Origin: Verrucomicrobiota bacterium
GTDB lineage: Bacteria; Verrucomicrobiota; Verrucomicrobiia; Limisphaerales; UBA1319
Direction: 5' to 3'
DNA: 64,000 nucleotides
Assembly (NCBI GenBank): GCA_022711435.1
Contig: JAKLFB010000021.1
Span: forward strand, 34,167 to 98,166
Part shown: piece by piece, positions 53,632 through 63,799 of the stretch
Layout of the letters: each line of letters begins with the position of its first letter
Position numbering within the stretch: position 1 is the stretch's first letter
Notes under the pieces: generated by a model
What the model saw: only the letters and a program-made list of their open reading frames with translations
Told to the model about the DNA's origin: nothing
Database searches by the model: none
Translations under genes and position numbers: made by a program

Positions 53632-56600
53632 GGCCACGATCACGCGGTAAAAGCGCTGGCCATCCCGCGGCTGGGGATCGACAACAGCCGCAGCCTCGTC
53701 CATGAATGCCGCCCATCCTCCCTGGGGCAGATCCAGCCACGCGCCCGCGCCGAACGAATCCCGATACTGGAGCTGATACCGCTTGCCGCGAACGGCCCGC
53801 CACTCGAGGAGCGTCCCGCCAGCGATCCCCTCGACCGCCGCCTCCAATCGCAGAACGGATTCCTTGTCGCGCGGATGGGTTCCCGCCACGTATTCGAGCG
53901 CGTTGGCGGCACCGTCGCCGTCGGGATCCGCATCGTCGCCCGCCACGGCCGGATCGCCGATCTCTTCGCCGGTGAAGAATGCAGACTTCCACTCGGCGAG
54001 GGCGAGGCGGTCGGGGGCGCCGGGGGTGCCGCCCCAGGCGGCGCTGGGCTTCCAGCTTTCCGGCCTGGAGTAATCGATGGCGCCGGCCGGGCTGGCCAGC
54101 GCCAGCGAATATCCCTCGCCATCGGCCACGATCGGCCAAGGCGGGTCGTCGTCGTAATCGAAGTCGGCCAGGGCGTTGCCGGCGCCGTAGGAGAGCTTGA
54201 GGCGCTCCCCGCCATTGGCGAGCTGGTCCTCGCCGGCATGCAGGTGATACTCGCCCGCCACAGGCAGCCCGGGGCCGTATCGGGCCACGAAGGCGGCCTC
54301 GCGGCGGACCACCAGCGCATACGCGCCGGGCGCAAGCGACGTGATCGGCCCCGAGGCGAAATCGAAGTCGATGCCCTTGGTGAACCGGACGACGCTCAGG
54401 TCGAGGGCCTGGCCGCCCCGATTCCATAGCTCGATGAACTCGAAGTCCGACTCCTCGAATCCGGCCGCGGCTTCGGCGGCGGTGCAGGGAGGCGGATGAT
54501 ACATGATCTCCGTGAGAGCCAGATCGCTCTCGAGCCGCGCCCAGGCCAGCGGCGCCGAGGCCGTGAACTGGACCGGCGCCGACCAATGGCTCCAGCGGCC
54601 CGCGGCATCCTTCATGCGCGCCCGGACGCGGCAGAGATCGCCGATGCGCGCGATGCCGGCCGGGATCTGAATCCGGTTCTGGAACGGGCTGAGGACGCCG
54701 CTGGTCCAGGCGGCCTGGATTTCGTAGCGAGGGCGATGGGCGCCGGCCAGCAGGTTCGTCTGGGCGGGATCGGTCACGGCCGCCAGCCGCCATTCGATGC
54801 CGGCGAAGGGCTGGCCGGCCGGGCTGGCAAAGGGCGTCGTATCGAACCGAAGATCATCGAGGGGGAACTCGGGGTTGAGAGCCGATACGGTGGGCCGCTG
54901 GGGCGCCAGAGACTCGTCCGTGAGCAGGTTCGCATCGAGCCATTGGCCGCGCGAAACAACGTAGTCCTTCTGCTTCTGGAGCATGCCGGCGAACGTGCGC
55001 GGGCTGGCGGACTCGTAGTAGCGGCCCTGGCCGGCCTTGCTGGCGTTGATGTAGGTGGAGGCGAGGATGGGGTTGTAGTCCCACATCGCGCGGTCGGCGT
55101 CCACGAGCGAGGGCTGGCCCGGCTGGTAGACCACCCGGGCGATCTCGTCCAGGACCATCCCGGCCTGTTCAGGATTGAACAGCAGGTCGCGGATCTCGCG
55201 CAACCGGTTGCGAAAATCGATCGCGAACGGCGGGTGGACCAGGACGTACTCGTTGAGCGGATCGCGGCCATTGCCGCCGTTGTAAGTCGTGGTCCACGTC
55301 AGATCGAGATCCCAGTTGATCACCCACCAGCGGCCGGTCTCGGGATGGTGATAGTAGAAGTAGTTCTTGCCCGCATGCGAATCGTAGTCATGGATCGCCA
55401 TGAGGATCGAGCGGAACCGGTAATACTGGTCGAGCTCGAGGTTCTCGGTCCACCAGGACTGCGGCTGCGTCCCGCTCGTATAGGCGAGGAACGCGTTCAG
55501 GTCGGACTTGTTGGAGGGCTGGGTGGGGCCCTGGTTGTTGAGCTCGCCCGTGCCGCCCTCCATCTTGTAGAGGTTGGCATCAGGCAGGCCGTGCTCGTCG
55601 AGGAATCGGCCGTCGGGCTGCTCGATCGCCATGTAAAGCCCCTGGAAATCGGTGTCGTACTGGGAGCCGGTCGCACCGCTCTCGAGGGCCTGCTCGACGA
55701 TGCGGAAGTGGACGTAATGGGTCAGGGGCGACGGGTTGCCCGCCAGGTTGTGCAGCCGGAAGCTGGCGCCCTCGAACAGGCCTTGCTCCCCTCTCTGGAG
55801 GAAGTTGCCCTGCTGGATCAAAGCCGAGAAATTCAGCTTCCGCCACCGCGTTGCATAGGGCTGGCCATAATCGTCCCGGGCCTGGAAATCGTGCGAGGTG
55901 TTGAAGTCGAATTTCCACATGTTCTTCCCCATCGAATATCGCCAGACACCGCCCCGAGCCCGGAAGCGGATGTGGTCGTAGACCTCGCCGTCGTAGACGA
56001 GCGTCCCCCACCAGGGATACTCATCGCCCCAATACTGGCCCGCCTGGGAGCTGGGTATGGACATCGCCTCCTCATGGCTCTTTCGCGTCGTGATCAAATG
56101 GTAGACAGGGATCCGGCTCAGCAGCTCCGGGCTGTAGGTCGCCGGAGCGGTGACGCCCGGCTGGGCCGCCCCCGTCCACGGCGGCACCCCGTCATACACA
56201 AAATAGGCGAAGTTCGGCGACGGATCCTCCGGATACGGCGCCCGCACGATGTTGCCCAGCGAGTCGGCCGCCATGATCCGGTAGCGCACCAGGCGCCGGT
56301 GGCTCTGGATGCCGGCGGGAAGAACGCATGTAAAGATCGAGTCGCCGCTGACCTGGTCGCCGGCCTGGCCGTCATCCCGCATGGGGATCGACGTCCAATC
56401 CGCGACATAGCGCGTGTCGTTCCGGGAGATGTAGCCGCCAGGCTCGACGATCTGGTAGGTGAGGGTCACCTCGGCGACTCCGTCTTCGTCGGTGCCCTTG
56501 ACAGTGATCGCCACCTCCTGGCCGGAGCGGGGCTGGGCGGGCGTGTGGGCTGCCTGGCGAAGCTGGGGGGGCTCGGCCTCGGCATAGGCCGAGTTCCGGC

Positions 56601-58695
56601 GGCCGGGTGTCGGTCCGGCAACGCTGCTGCGCCATGCCCCGCCCAAATCGTTGTCCAGCAGAGGATGGATCAGCTCCATCGACGCTCCCTCCCCGTTGGC
56701 CCGGTTGGGCCATGGAAACCCGCTCTGATAGGTGACTTCGTCGACCGTGATGCCGGCAGCGTCCTGGAGCTCGACTCGGCCGCCCTCGTTCGGCAGCTTG
56801 TCACCCGGCAGCCAATAGCCATGGGCTGCCATCCCAAAAGCAGCCTGAAAATCGGCAGGATCCTCCGCAACCACCCAGTACTCGCCCGGCGCCAGGGTGG
56901 CGCCCGGCGGAAAATCGAAGTCCACCGCCCCCCGCATGCGCCACCCGGACAAATCCAGCATCCCCTCGCTCGCATTATGAAGCTCGACGAATTCGGACAG
57001 GCTCGTCTTGTCGGATGTATGGTAATGGATCTCGTTGATGACCGCTGAAATGGGCAGCACCGCCAGCGTCAGGAACGATTGCGCATCCGACCAGGCTTCC
57101 CCGGCGGCATTCCGGGCTCGGGCCCGGACGTAGTACAGAGTGGATGGCGCCAGGGGAGCCAGCGAGGCTCGCCAGAGGCCGGATTGAGTTCCCAGCGGCA
57201 GGGTTCGTTCCCAGGCCAAGGCCGATGCGCCTCGATCCGCCGTCCCGAAGAACAGCTCGATGGCAGGCGGGTCGCCGCCCGTCTGCGTGACTTGGCCCGA
57301 CACCACCGCCGACCGATCGGATATCCCGCGCACGGGATCCAGAATCGCCTCGGGCATGCTCAGCGCATCCGTAGTCCATTGGCCGGCGGCTGCGCTCCAC
57401 GATGCGCCGGCACGGTTCGTTGCCTGGAACCGGTAGAAATACGTCGTGGCCGGCTCGAGGCCGCCGACGGTGACCGGAAAGACTCCGCTGACCGTTCCCG
57501 CATTGGTTTGGGCAGCCCAGGCCAAAGGGTTCTGCCCCCCGTCCTCGCTCCCCCAGAAAAGAAGCACCGCAGGCGCGTCTCCTCCGGTGGACACCACTTC
57601 TCCCTGCACCGTGACCGAAAACGCGAACCGATCGGCGACTCCCCGGTCCGCGATCTCCGGCGGCTCGAGGGCCGTCGTGAACGAGCCGCTCGATTCGGCC
57701 CAGGCGCCGGCGACCCGATTGCTGGCGAAGCTGCGGAAGAAGTGCTCGGTTCCCGGCGCCAGGCCGTCGACCCGGACCGAGAACGGCCCGGTCTGGACTC
57801 CAAGCACGGCCGACCGCTCCCAGGCAGCCGCCGTCTTGCCGCCGTCGGCGGGTCCGTAATAGAGCGTGACCTCGGGGGGCTCGATGCCAGGATCGGTCAC
57901 GCGGCCGCCCAGGCGGGCCGAGCGGCTGGCGACCTCCTCCGCCGGCCCGTTCTCGATGGACGGCCGGCCCGCCACCGCGCTCTCGATGAGCCGGATCCCG
58001 GTCAACGCATACCCCTTGGCTCCGGCGGTCGAGTCCCCCGTGCCGACACCCGGCGTGGGCCCTCGGTAGAGCTGCGAGATCACCTTGAACGCCCCATCCG
58101 GACCGGGATCGATGTCGGTCCAGCGCACGACCCAACCCTGGTCCGACCGGTGGTTCGCTCCGGTCCACAAGGCGGCTTGCGTGGCCCAGAGACCCTCGGT
58201 CACAACGCCGATCCCGGCGCTGTGCACAGGGGTGGCAAGGGCGGCCCCCTCGACTGTCACCAGGGTCCAGCGATTGGCATAGGTGTCCACCCCCCGCACC
58301 GCGGTCCCCGTGAAATCGTAACGGCGCGATGGATCCAGCCCCGTGAACTCGAGCGTGTAGCTCGAGGAGACCGTCAGCTCGATGCTCTGCTGGCTGCGGG
58401 CGGTGAAATCGACATAGCCCCCGAACGCCTCCGCGGCGTCGGTGCCGGGCGCGGGAACTCCGGTCTGGGTGGCGTAATTCACTGCGACCGCCACAGTTTT
58501 CAGCCTCCCAGACAAGGACGCGCCCGTCTCGATGTTCTTCATCGGACCGGAGGCGAGCGTGTTGGCGGCGTACAGGGTGGCGTTCGAGTGCGTGCCGGGT
58601 CCAGCCACATGGTCGTTGTAAGCCACAAACCCATGGGCGCCCGCCGCCCCAGCCAGCGCGATCCCCAGACTCAAAATGATCCAACGTCGCATCAT
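53626..58695 (-). CDS. Giant secreted protein: Fn3-like repeats, two lamin-tail domains, CotH kinase-like domain
   Basis: 1689 residues. Signal peptide MMRRWIILSLGIALAGAAGA. Residues ~25-240 are a beta-rich N-domain. About three Fn3-like repeats follow to ~540, marked by GTEHFFRSFASNRV, TTYFYRFQATNRAG and STLYYVRARARNAAG. A lamin-tail domain sits at ~550-660 (VINEIHYHTSD, EFVELHNASEGMLDLSGW). A CotH-like region lies at ~880-1200 (WKFDFNTSHDFQ, RWRKLNFSALIQQGNF, LYKMEGGTGELN, WWVINWDLDLTW); CotH proteins are atypical kinases that phosphorylate spore-coat proteins. A second lamin-tail is at ~1390-1500 (LALTEIMYHPPP, FIELWNRGGQALDL). The C-terminal ~65 residues are the FYRV module. Role unknown; surface-associated. 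Confidence 0.8.
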
Positions 58696-58938
58696 GCTCT
58701 CCCGGAACTCACTATCGTTTCACTCCACAGAAAACGATAGCAAAAAGGAGCAATAACCATGCCGGCGGATCCTCGAAGACGCTCGACGCACCGCCAGGGC
58801 GCATCGGAACGATGCGTCCGCCCTGTCCAACACGCGGGCCTTCTGGCTTCATTCCATCGTCTTCGGCGGACGCGGATGCAGTCCCAGGCGGCGCGGATGC
58901 AGAGGACGCGGATGGGCTTGGGGGCTTGGGACGGGGTA
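58696..58938. other. Intergenic region upstream of the LTD/CotH gene
   Basis: 243 bases between two minus-strand genes. GCGGATG occurs three times close together around 58874-58920. The hairpin at 58797-58819 is the main structure. The LTD/CotH ATG has GGGAG nearby. No further gene is credible. Confidence 0.35.
58797..58819. terminator. GC-rich hairpin between the FAD oxidoreductase and LTD/CotH genes
   Basis: Stem of about ten pairs, GGGCGCATCG / CGATGCGTCC with one G-U, closed by GAA. No U-tract on either side. It might separate the two transcripts. Confidence 0.35.
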
Positions 58939-61473
58939 TTATGGGCTGGCAATCCGATAGAAGCGGCTGGATCCCAGCCCCGGCGCCAGGTCCTCAATCA
59001 CGCACTCGCGGGTCGAGGCGGTGGGGGGGAAGATTCTCGAGTCCTGCCAGGAGCCGGCGCCAAACGCGTCTCGGTACTGGAGCCGGCACGCTCGCCAGGC
59101 TGGCGCCAGAAAACGGAGCCTCGGCGCCTGCTCATCCATGCTCCAATCCAGCTTGAGAAAGCTGCCCGGATCCCGCGGGTTGGTGCCGAGAGTGAACTCG
59201 ACGTAATTGCAGAGGCCATCCTGGTCGTCGTCCTGCCAGGGCTCGCCCTGGAAGGTGCTGTCCAGGGTCCGGGCCAGGCAGAAGGCCGCGGCATCGACGA
59301 TCACGTGGCCCGTGGTGCCCGCAGTGCGAATCCGGACGCTGCTGCCGGTGCCGATGTTGGCAGCGATCGATCCCGCGAGCATCCATCGGCCGCCGTTGAG
59401 CCTTTGGTTGACGGTGACGGTTTGAGTTCCGGCCCGCCCGATCAGGTCGACCGGCACCGCCTCCGAACGGCTCGCGGAGGATGTCCACCGCAGGTACACC
59501 TGATACTCGCCTGCCACCGGGAGATCGGGGATGAACTGGACGCTCTTGCTGCCTTTGTCCGCGTTGCCGTCATGAAGATAATCCTCGCCAAAAAATCCCG
59601 GCTCGTACGTGCTGGCGGCCCATGCTCCGGTGAGGCGCGCCCGGACAGCATCGCGGTTGTCGACGACTGTCACCAGGTTGGCGAGATCCTCGGTTCCCGC
59701 CGAAAGCCCCAGGAGCGATCGCAGCTCGGCGAGATGGTCTCGATACACCCCGCGCGGCGTGGTCTGGTGTTTCTTGCACAGATGCGCCGCTGTGCCCGCC
59801 GCCACCCCCATCTGTCCGCAGGTGTTCATGACCCGGGTGCTGCCCAGCGCCACGTGGGTCGCGCTCAGGCACCGCCCCGCCATGAACAGGTTGTCCACGT
59901 TGGTCGAATAGAGGCAGCGATACGGGATCCAATAGGGCTGGACCGCCACCGTGTCCGACCGCGACAGAAAGTCGTATCTCGTCGAGCTGGGATAATGGAG
60001 GTCGATCCCCCAGGTCCCCATCGCGACCGCATCGGAAAAATGCGGGCGGTTGCGGACATCGTGTTCGGTGAGAATGTAATCCCCCTCGAGCCGGCGGGAC
60101 TCGCGTTTGCCGGCGACATAGCCGACCCAGTCGAGCTCGAGCCGCGCGTTGGCCGCCAGCCGCTTGGCATTGGCGAACGAACCGTAAATCGCGCGCAAGA
60201 GGTGGTCGCGGATCTCCTCGGCATCGAGGATGGTGTCGTGGTTCATGCCATATTCCCACTGCCACTCGCCGCTGGTGGCGGCGTAGTCGCGGGCCACGTC
60301 CATCGCCCAGGGCACGTCGGGAAAGCTGGCAGGCTGGCCCGCGTCCTTCGAGCTCCAGAGCAGGCTGGTGCCCAGCGTCATGGCATCGGCGGCGGAGGGC
60401 GCCAGCGGCTCGTTGAACTCGGCGCGCGGCTCGCGGCCCATCCGATGCCTTGCCCCCGCCCAATACCCGATCCACGCGTCGCCCGTGGCGTCGACATGCC
60501 AGGGAGCGCGAAATCGCCGCTCCTGGCCTGTCCGGATATGGCAGGCGTCAACCGCGACGACCCGCGCCTCCTGGGTGACCACGCCAAATGCCCGCCACTC
60601 GAGGTGGAGATCGATGTTCGTCTCCGCCGCCGCCACGCGGTGACGGCGCTGGTCGTAAGCAATCGACTGGTCCGATCCATTCGGATAATGGGCGGTGTTG
60701 ATCTCGCTCACAACCGCGCCCCGGGCATCGCCCATGGTGTGAACCCGAATTTCCTGGCTGGCATTGCCGCCCAGGACCGGCCGGTCATGGATCAGGGCTA
60801 CCCGCATGCCCAACCGGGCCGCGGCAATCGCAGCCCCGCATCCGGCAATCCCGCCGCCCGTCACGACCAGATCGTATTCGCCGCCATCCTCGGGCGCAGC
60901 CGGCCGCCCCAGCAAAGCCCGCCGCCACTCGAGCAGGGCGCTGCCATCCGCCGGCGGCGCCGGAGCATCCTCGGGAGCGAAATAGAGCGCGTCGCATCGC
61001 CCGTCGAATCCCGTCCGATCCGCCAACCGCACCTCGATGGCTGGATTCGTGGCCGTCACCAATCCGCCGTCCTGCCACACCCACCCCTGACCTGCAGCGC
61101 CGAACCGGATGGGCAGGAGATTCCCATCGAGACTGATTTCGAACTGTCCGGCCGGGCTCGGATGCGGCGCAGTCCAATTGCGCGTTCGCGCCCAGAGCCG
61201 ATAGGTTCCGGCCGCGGGCAGGATCACGGTGGTGCGGGCATCCGCCACCGGTTTGCCGAGCCCGTGCGCCAGGAGGTAGGGCGAGCCCATCACGTCCATG
61301 AACTGCGCATCGACCACCCACCCGCCCAGCTCGGCAAAACTCTCGGCTTCGACCAGGACGCCCGCTGTAGCCGGGGCAGCGGCTGGCAGGGCGTCAGGGG
61401 CGCAGGCAATCAGGGCCATTGCCAGAACGCCAAGCCAGCGCCATTCTGGATGCTGCCTGCTCATGCTGTCCAT
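58939..61473 (-). CDS. Exported FAD-dependent oxidoreductase with carbohydrate-binding and golvesin-like domains
   Basis: 844 residues; the ATG three codons later is also possible. A lipobox-like LIAC (Cys24) suggests a lipoprotein. Residues ~38-165 look like a beta-sandwich carbohydrate-binding domain (GVLVEAESFAELGGW, TYRLWARTRNW). The FAD Rossmann domain begins YDLVVTGGGIAGCGAA (206-211 is the Gly motif), then VLGGNASQEIRVHT, as in the FAD_oxidored family of PVC bacteria. Residues ~610-750 match a golvesin/xanthan-lyase-like module (GEYQVYLRWTSSASRSEAV, GSSVRIRTAGTTGHVIVDAA). The last ~60 residues (RLQYRDAFGAGSWQD, FYRIASP) form the FYRV module. Oxidises an unknown substrate outside the cell. 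Confidence 0.8.
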   Translation of the reverse strand: MDSMSRQHPEWRWLGVLAMALIACAPDALPAAAPATAGVLVEAESFAELGGWVVDAQFMDVMGSPYLLAHGLGKPVADARTTVILPAAGTYRLWARTRNWTAPHPSPAGQFEISLDGNLLPIRFGAAGQGWVWQDGGLVTATNPAIEVRLADRTGFDGRCDALYFAPEDAPAPPADGSALLEWRRALLGRPAAPEDGGEYDLVVTGGGIAGCGAAIAAARLGMRVALIHDRPVLGGNASQEIRVHTMGDARGAVVSEINTAHYPNGSDQSIAYDQRRHRVAAAETNIDLHLEWRAFGVVTQEARVVAVDACHIRTGQERRFRAPWHVDATGDAWIGYWAGARHRMGREPRAEFNEPLAPSAADAMTLGTSLLWSSKDAGQPASFPDVPWAMDVARDYAATSGEWQWEYGMNHDTILDAEEIRDHLLRAIYGSFANAKRLAANARLELDWVGYVAGKRESRRLEGDYILTEHDVRNRPHFSDAVAMGTWGIDLHYPSSTRYDFLSRSDTVAVQPYWIPYRCLYSTNVDNLFMAGRCLSATHVALGSTRVMNTCGQMGVAAGTAAHLCKKHQTTPRGVYRDHLAELRSLLGLSAGTEDLANLVTVVDNRDAVRARLTGAWAASTYEPGFFGEDYLHDGNADKGSKSVQFIPDLPVAGEYQVYLRWTSSASRSEAVPVDLIGRAGTQTVTVNQRLNGGRWMLAGSIAANIGTGSSVRIRTAGTTGHVIVDAAAFCLARTLDSTFQGEPWQDDDQDGLCNYVEFTLGTNPRDPGSFLKLDWSMDEQAPRLRFLAPAWRACRLQYRDAFGAGSWQDSRIFPPTASTRECVIEDLAPGLGSSRFYRIASP

Positions 61474-61538
61474 TCATCTTGCCTGCTGCCTTCCCGGCCG
61501 GCATGAAGGTCGGCGCTCCCAGTGCGCTCTCGCGGGCG

Positions 61539-61958
61539 TCACCGGGCCTGGCGCACCCGGATGGTGTATTTCTTGGCCCGATCGCTCATCGAGGCGAACT
61601 GCACCGATTCCGTCGCGTTCTCGGTCAGGATGAGGGTCTGGAAGGGCGTCTCGTCTCCGTAGGCGAAGCCCTGCTCGTCCTTGAACACGCAATTGACCTG
61701 GACCTGGATGCGCTTGCGCTCGAGGTTCAGGACCTGGGCGGCGACCTGCAGGCGGCCATCGGGCAGGTGGGTCACCTGGATGCCGGTGCAGGTGACGGAC
61801 TGCTGCGTGTAGCGATCGAGCAGGACGAAGCCGGCCTGGTTCTCCAGGCTGGGCTCCGTGGCGTGGAGAGGGGCATAGGCGCCCCGGTGGGACGCGCAGC
61901 CGGCCACCAGCGGCAGACATGCAGCGGCGATCCATAGGGGAGTCCAGGACAGTTTCAT
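61539..61958 (-). CDS. Small lipoprotein, YcfL (DUF1425) family
   Basis: 139 residues from ATG 61958. Lipoprotein signal with lipobox VAGC. The mature part fits the YcfL fold: GFVLLDRYTQQSVTCTGIQ, DGRLQVAAQVLNLERKRI, VQVNCVFKDEQGFAYGDE, and a late FASMSDRAKKYTIRVR. In E. coli ycfL is next to lpoB (ycfM); the same pairing occurs here with a third lipoprotein between them. Function of YcfL is not known. It starts four bases after the COG3014-like gene. Confidence 0.85.
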   Translation of the reverse strand: MKLSWTPLWIAAACLPLVAGCASHRGAYAPLHATEPSLENQAGFVLLDRYTQQSVTCTGIQVTHLPDGRLQVAAQVLNLERKRIQVQVNCVFKDEQGFAYGDETPFQTLILTENATESVQFASMSDRAKKYTIRVRQAR

Positions 61959-61962
61959 GGGC

Positions 61963-63129
61963 TTAAAGATTAGGGGGTTGATCACTGACGAATACCACGG
62001 CATCTCGCGATCCCGCGGGTAGATTAAGCTTGACAGTTTGTGTCTTTCCGGCCATGGGGCTTCCGGCCCCATCCAGGAAATCGATGGTCAGGGTGTGGGC
62101 TCCGGGCGGGAGCCGCAAGGCAGCAAAGCTCAGGTATTGCGGCAGGTTGTTCCAGGAGCGGGTATCGGCGGCCGGCGTGGTGACTCCGGAGACGATCTTG
62201 CTCAAGACGCCGAAGGCGAGCAATCCCAGCGCAGCCTCCTCGTGATCGCCGCCGACGGCGACGGCAGTCCCCCCGATCAGGGCGGCATCGCCGAGGGCGC
62301 TGGTAGTGTTCTTGAACACCGCCTTGTTGGCCAGGATATGGTCCATGACGCGCCCGCCGCGGGTGGTGGCCTGGAAGCTGAGATCGTCGAACACGCCGGC
62401 CTGGGTTGACAGGCTGCCGGCGGCGATGCGGATCCCGGCGGCCGGGGAGCTGCCGGGGCGGAATCGGAGCTGCTCGCCGTGGGCGCCGGCGGCGTATTTG
62501 ACCGGCCCCTGCCCCATCTCGGCGAACACCATGACGTTGGCCTGGAGATCGAAGGGAGGCAGAGGGCCGCTGCGGCTGGCGGCCTGGGCGCGAGCGAGCG
62601 CCTCCTGGCCGCTGCCGGAGAGCCGCGTGCTGATGTAGCCATCGAGGTAATCGAACAACGCATAGTCGCCCGCATACTGGTGGTCCTGCGTGTCGCTATC
62701 CTGGACCTGGGCGTTCCGGAAACAAGCCCGCGCGTTGTCGGGCTGGCCGTCCATCCAATAGAGGATCCCGCGATAGAAAAAAGCCATCGATCGCTCGTAA
62801 GGCTCTCCGAAGAATGTCTTCCGAGATTCCTCCTGGAAATAGCTGCGCGCCTTCCGGGCGCTGCGGTCGGCCTCGATGATCACTCCGATGCGAGAGAGGG
62901 CGCTATCCAGAAGGTCCTTGGCCTTGTCGAACTGACGCGATCGCATCGCAGCGGCAGCCAGCCGGTATTGCCAGAGCACATGGTCGCGCTCCGGATACTG
63001 CCCGAGAAAAGCGCCGGGCTCAGCGAGCGGATCCCCGGAAAAGGCGGGGCCTGACGGGGGCCGGGACGTGGCACAACCCGCCCCCCATAAAAGCCATGCG
63101 ATCGCCAATAACCGCGCGCAAGTATTCAT
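61963..63129 (-). CDS. TPR-like lipoprotein, COG3014-like
   Basis: 388 residues from ATG 63129 (MNTCARLLAIAWLLWGAGC), chosen because a lipobox WGAGC follows; upstream codons are not signal-like. The mature part begins with helical repeats: HVLWQYRLAAAAMRSRQFD, KAKDLLDSALSRIG, FYRGILYWMDGQPDNARACF, AGDYALFDYLDGYISTRL. It ends in a beta-rich region (QYLSFAALRLPPGAHTLTIDF). The pattern fits the COG3014 lipoproteins that occur beside lpoB/ycfL in other Gram-negatives. Role probably in the cell envelope; unproven. It is the middle gene of the three-lipoprotein set, 37 bases after the lpoB-like gene. Confidence 0.75.
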   Translation of the reverse strand: MNTCARLLAIAWLLWGAGCATSRPPSGPAFSGDPLAEPGAFLGQYPERDHVLWQYRLAAAAMRSRQFDKAKDLLDSALSRIGVIIEADRSARKARSYFQEESRKTFFGEPYERSMAFFYRGILYWMDGQPDNARACFRNAQVQDSDTQDHQYAGDYALFDYLDGYISTRLSGSGQEALARAQAASRSGPLPPFDLQANVMVFAEMGQGPVKYAAGAHGEQLRFRPGSSPAAGIRIAAGSLSTQAGVFDDLSFQATTRGGRVMDHILANKAVFKNTTSALGDAALIGGTAVAVGGDHEEAALGLLAFGVLSKIVSGVTTPAADTRSWNNLPQYLSFAALRLPPGAHTLTIDFLDGAGSPMAGKTQTVKLNLPAGSRDAVVFVSDQPPNL

Positions 63130-63166
63130 CCGGCCACTGCCCCGAGGCTGCGGACGACCATCGGGT

Positions 63167-63799
63167 TTAACGGTAAGCGGCGTCCTCGAGCCCCTGTTTC
63201 TTGATCTCCGAGAAATCCTCCCAGATGATCTCCGAGGTTCGCGCATCCACCAGGCGGAACGTGTAGAGGATATAATCGCTCCGGCCGGCCGATGTGCCGG
63301 TGTACATGCCGGACAGCTTTCCGGTGAGGAAATAATCCGCGCCGCGGAACTCGACGATGTTCGGATCCGACGTGGCGGTGACCTGGCCGGATTGTTTGAG
63401 GGCGCGCTCGCGTTCGAGCAAGGCCATGTTTTCGCGGTCGAGGAACACGACCTTGCCCGCAGCCTTGGAGGTGAGCATCGCCCGGATCCGGGTCAGGAAA
63501 AGGTCCTTGTTGATCGGGAACCGCGTGTCATTGACGACCGGTTCGAGCACGACGCGGGGGATTCCCTGGGCCTGGGCGATCTGGGGGGTGCCGAGGATGC
63601 TGCGAGCCATCTTATCGGTCACCGCGACCATGTCCTGCGATTCGATTCCGGTCCCCGCGACGAAACCGCGCTCGTCCGGCCGCATCTCGGTCACGGAGAC
63701 GCCCGAAGGGTGTTTGACGCCGGTGGCGCAGCCACCCAAGCCGAGAGAGAGGGCGGCCATTGCCGCCAGAAGACACCTGCCCGTCACGCGCTTTCTCAT
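63167..63799 (-). CDS. lpoB: Penicillin-binding-protein activator LpoB-like lipoprotein
   Basis: 210 residues from ATG 63799. Lipoprotein signal with lipobox GLGGC. Family features: RPDERGFVAGTGIESQDM, then ARSILGTPQIAQA, RVVLEPVVNDTRFPINKD, FLDRENMALLERERALKQSG and ADYFLTGKLSGMYT. In E. coli outer-membrane LpoB reaches through the periplasm to activate the peptidoglycan synthase PBP1B. This one has the FCD-type domain but a short linker, so its reach or partner may differ. First gene of the LpoB/COG3014/YcfL run. Confidence 0.85.
   Translation of the reverse strand: MRKRVTGRCLLAAMAALSLGLGGCATGVKHPSGVSVTEMRPDERGFVAGTGIESQDMVAVTDKMARSILGTPQIAQAQGIPRVVLEPVVNDTRFPINKDLFLTRIRAMLTSKAAGKVVFLDRENMALLERERALKQSGQVTATSDPNIVEFRGADYFLTGKLSGMYTGTSAGRSDYILYTFRLVDARTSEIIWEDFSEIKKQGLEDAAYR

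Noticed and set aside
54496..57048. 850-codon frame antisense to the LTD/CotH gene
   Set aside because: Same reason; no start or domain support.
58759..61506. 915-codon frame antisense to the FAD oxidoreductase
   Set aside because: The opposite frame has a clear FAD-binding motif and family match.
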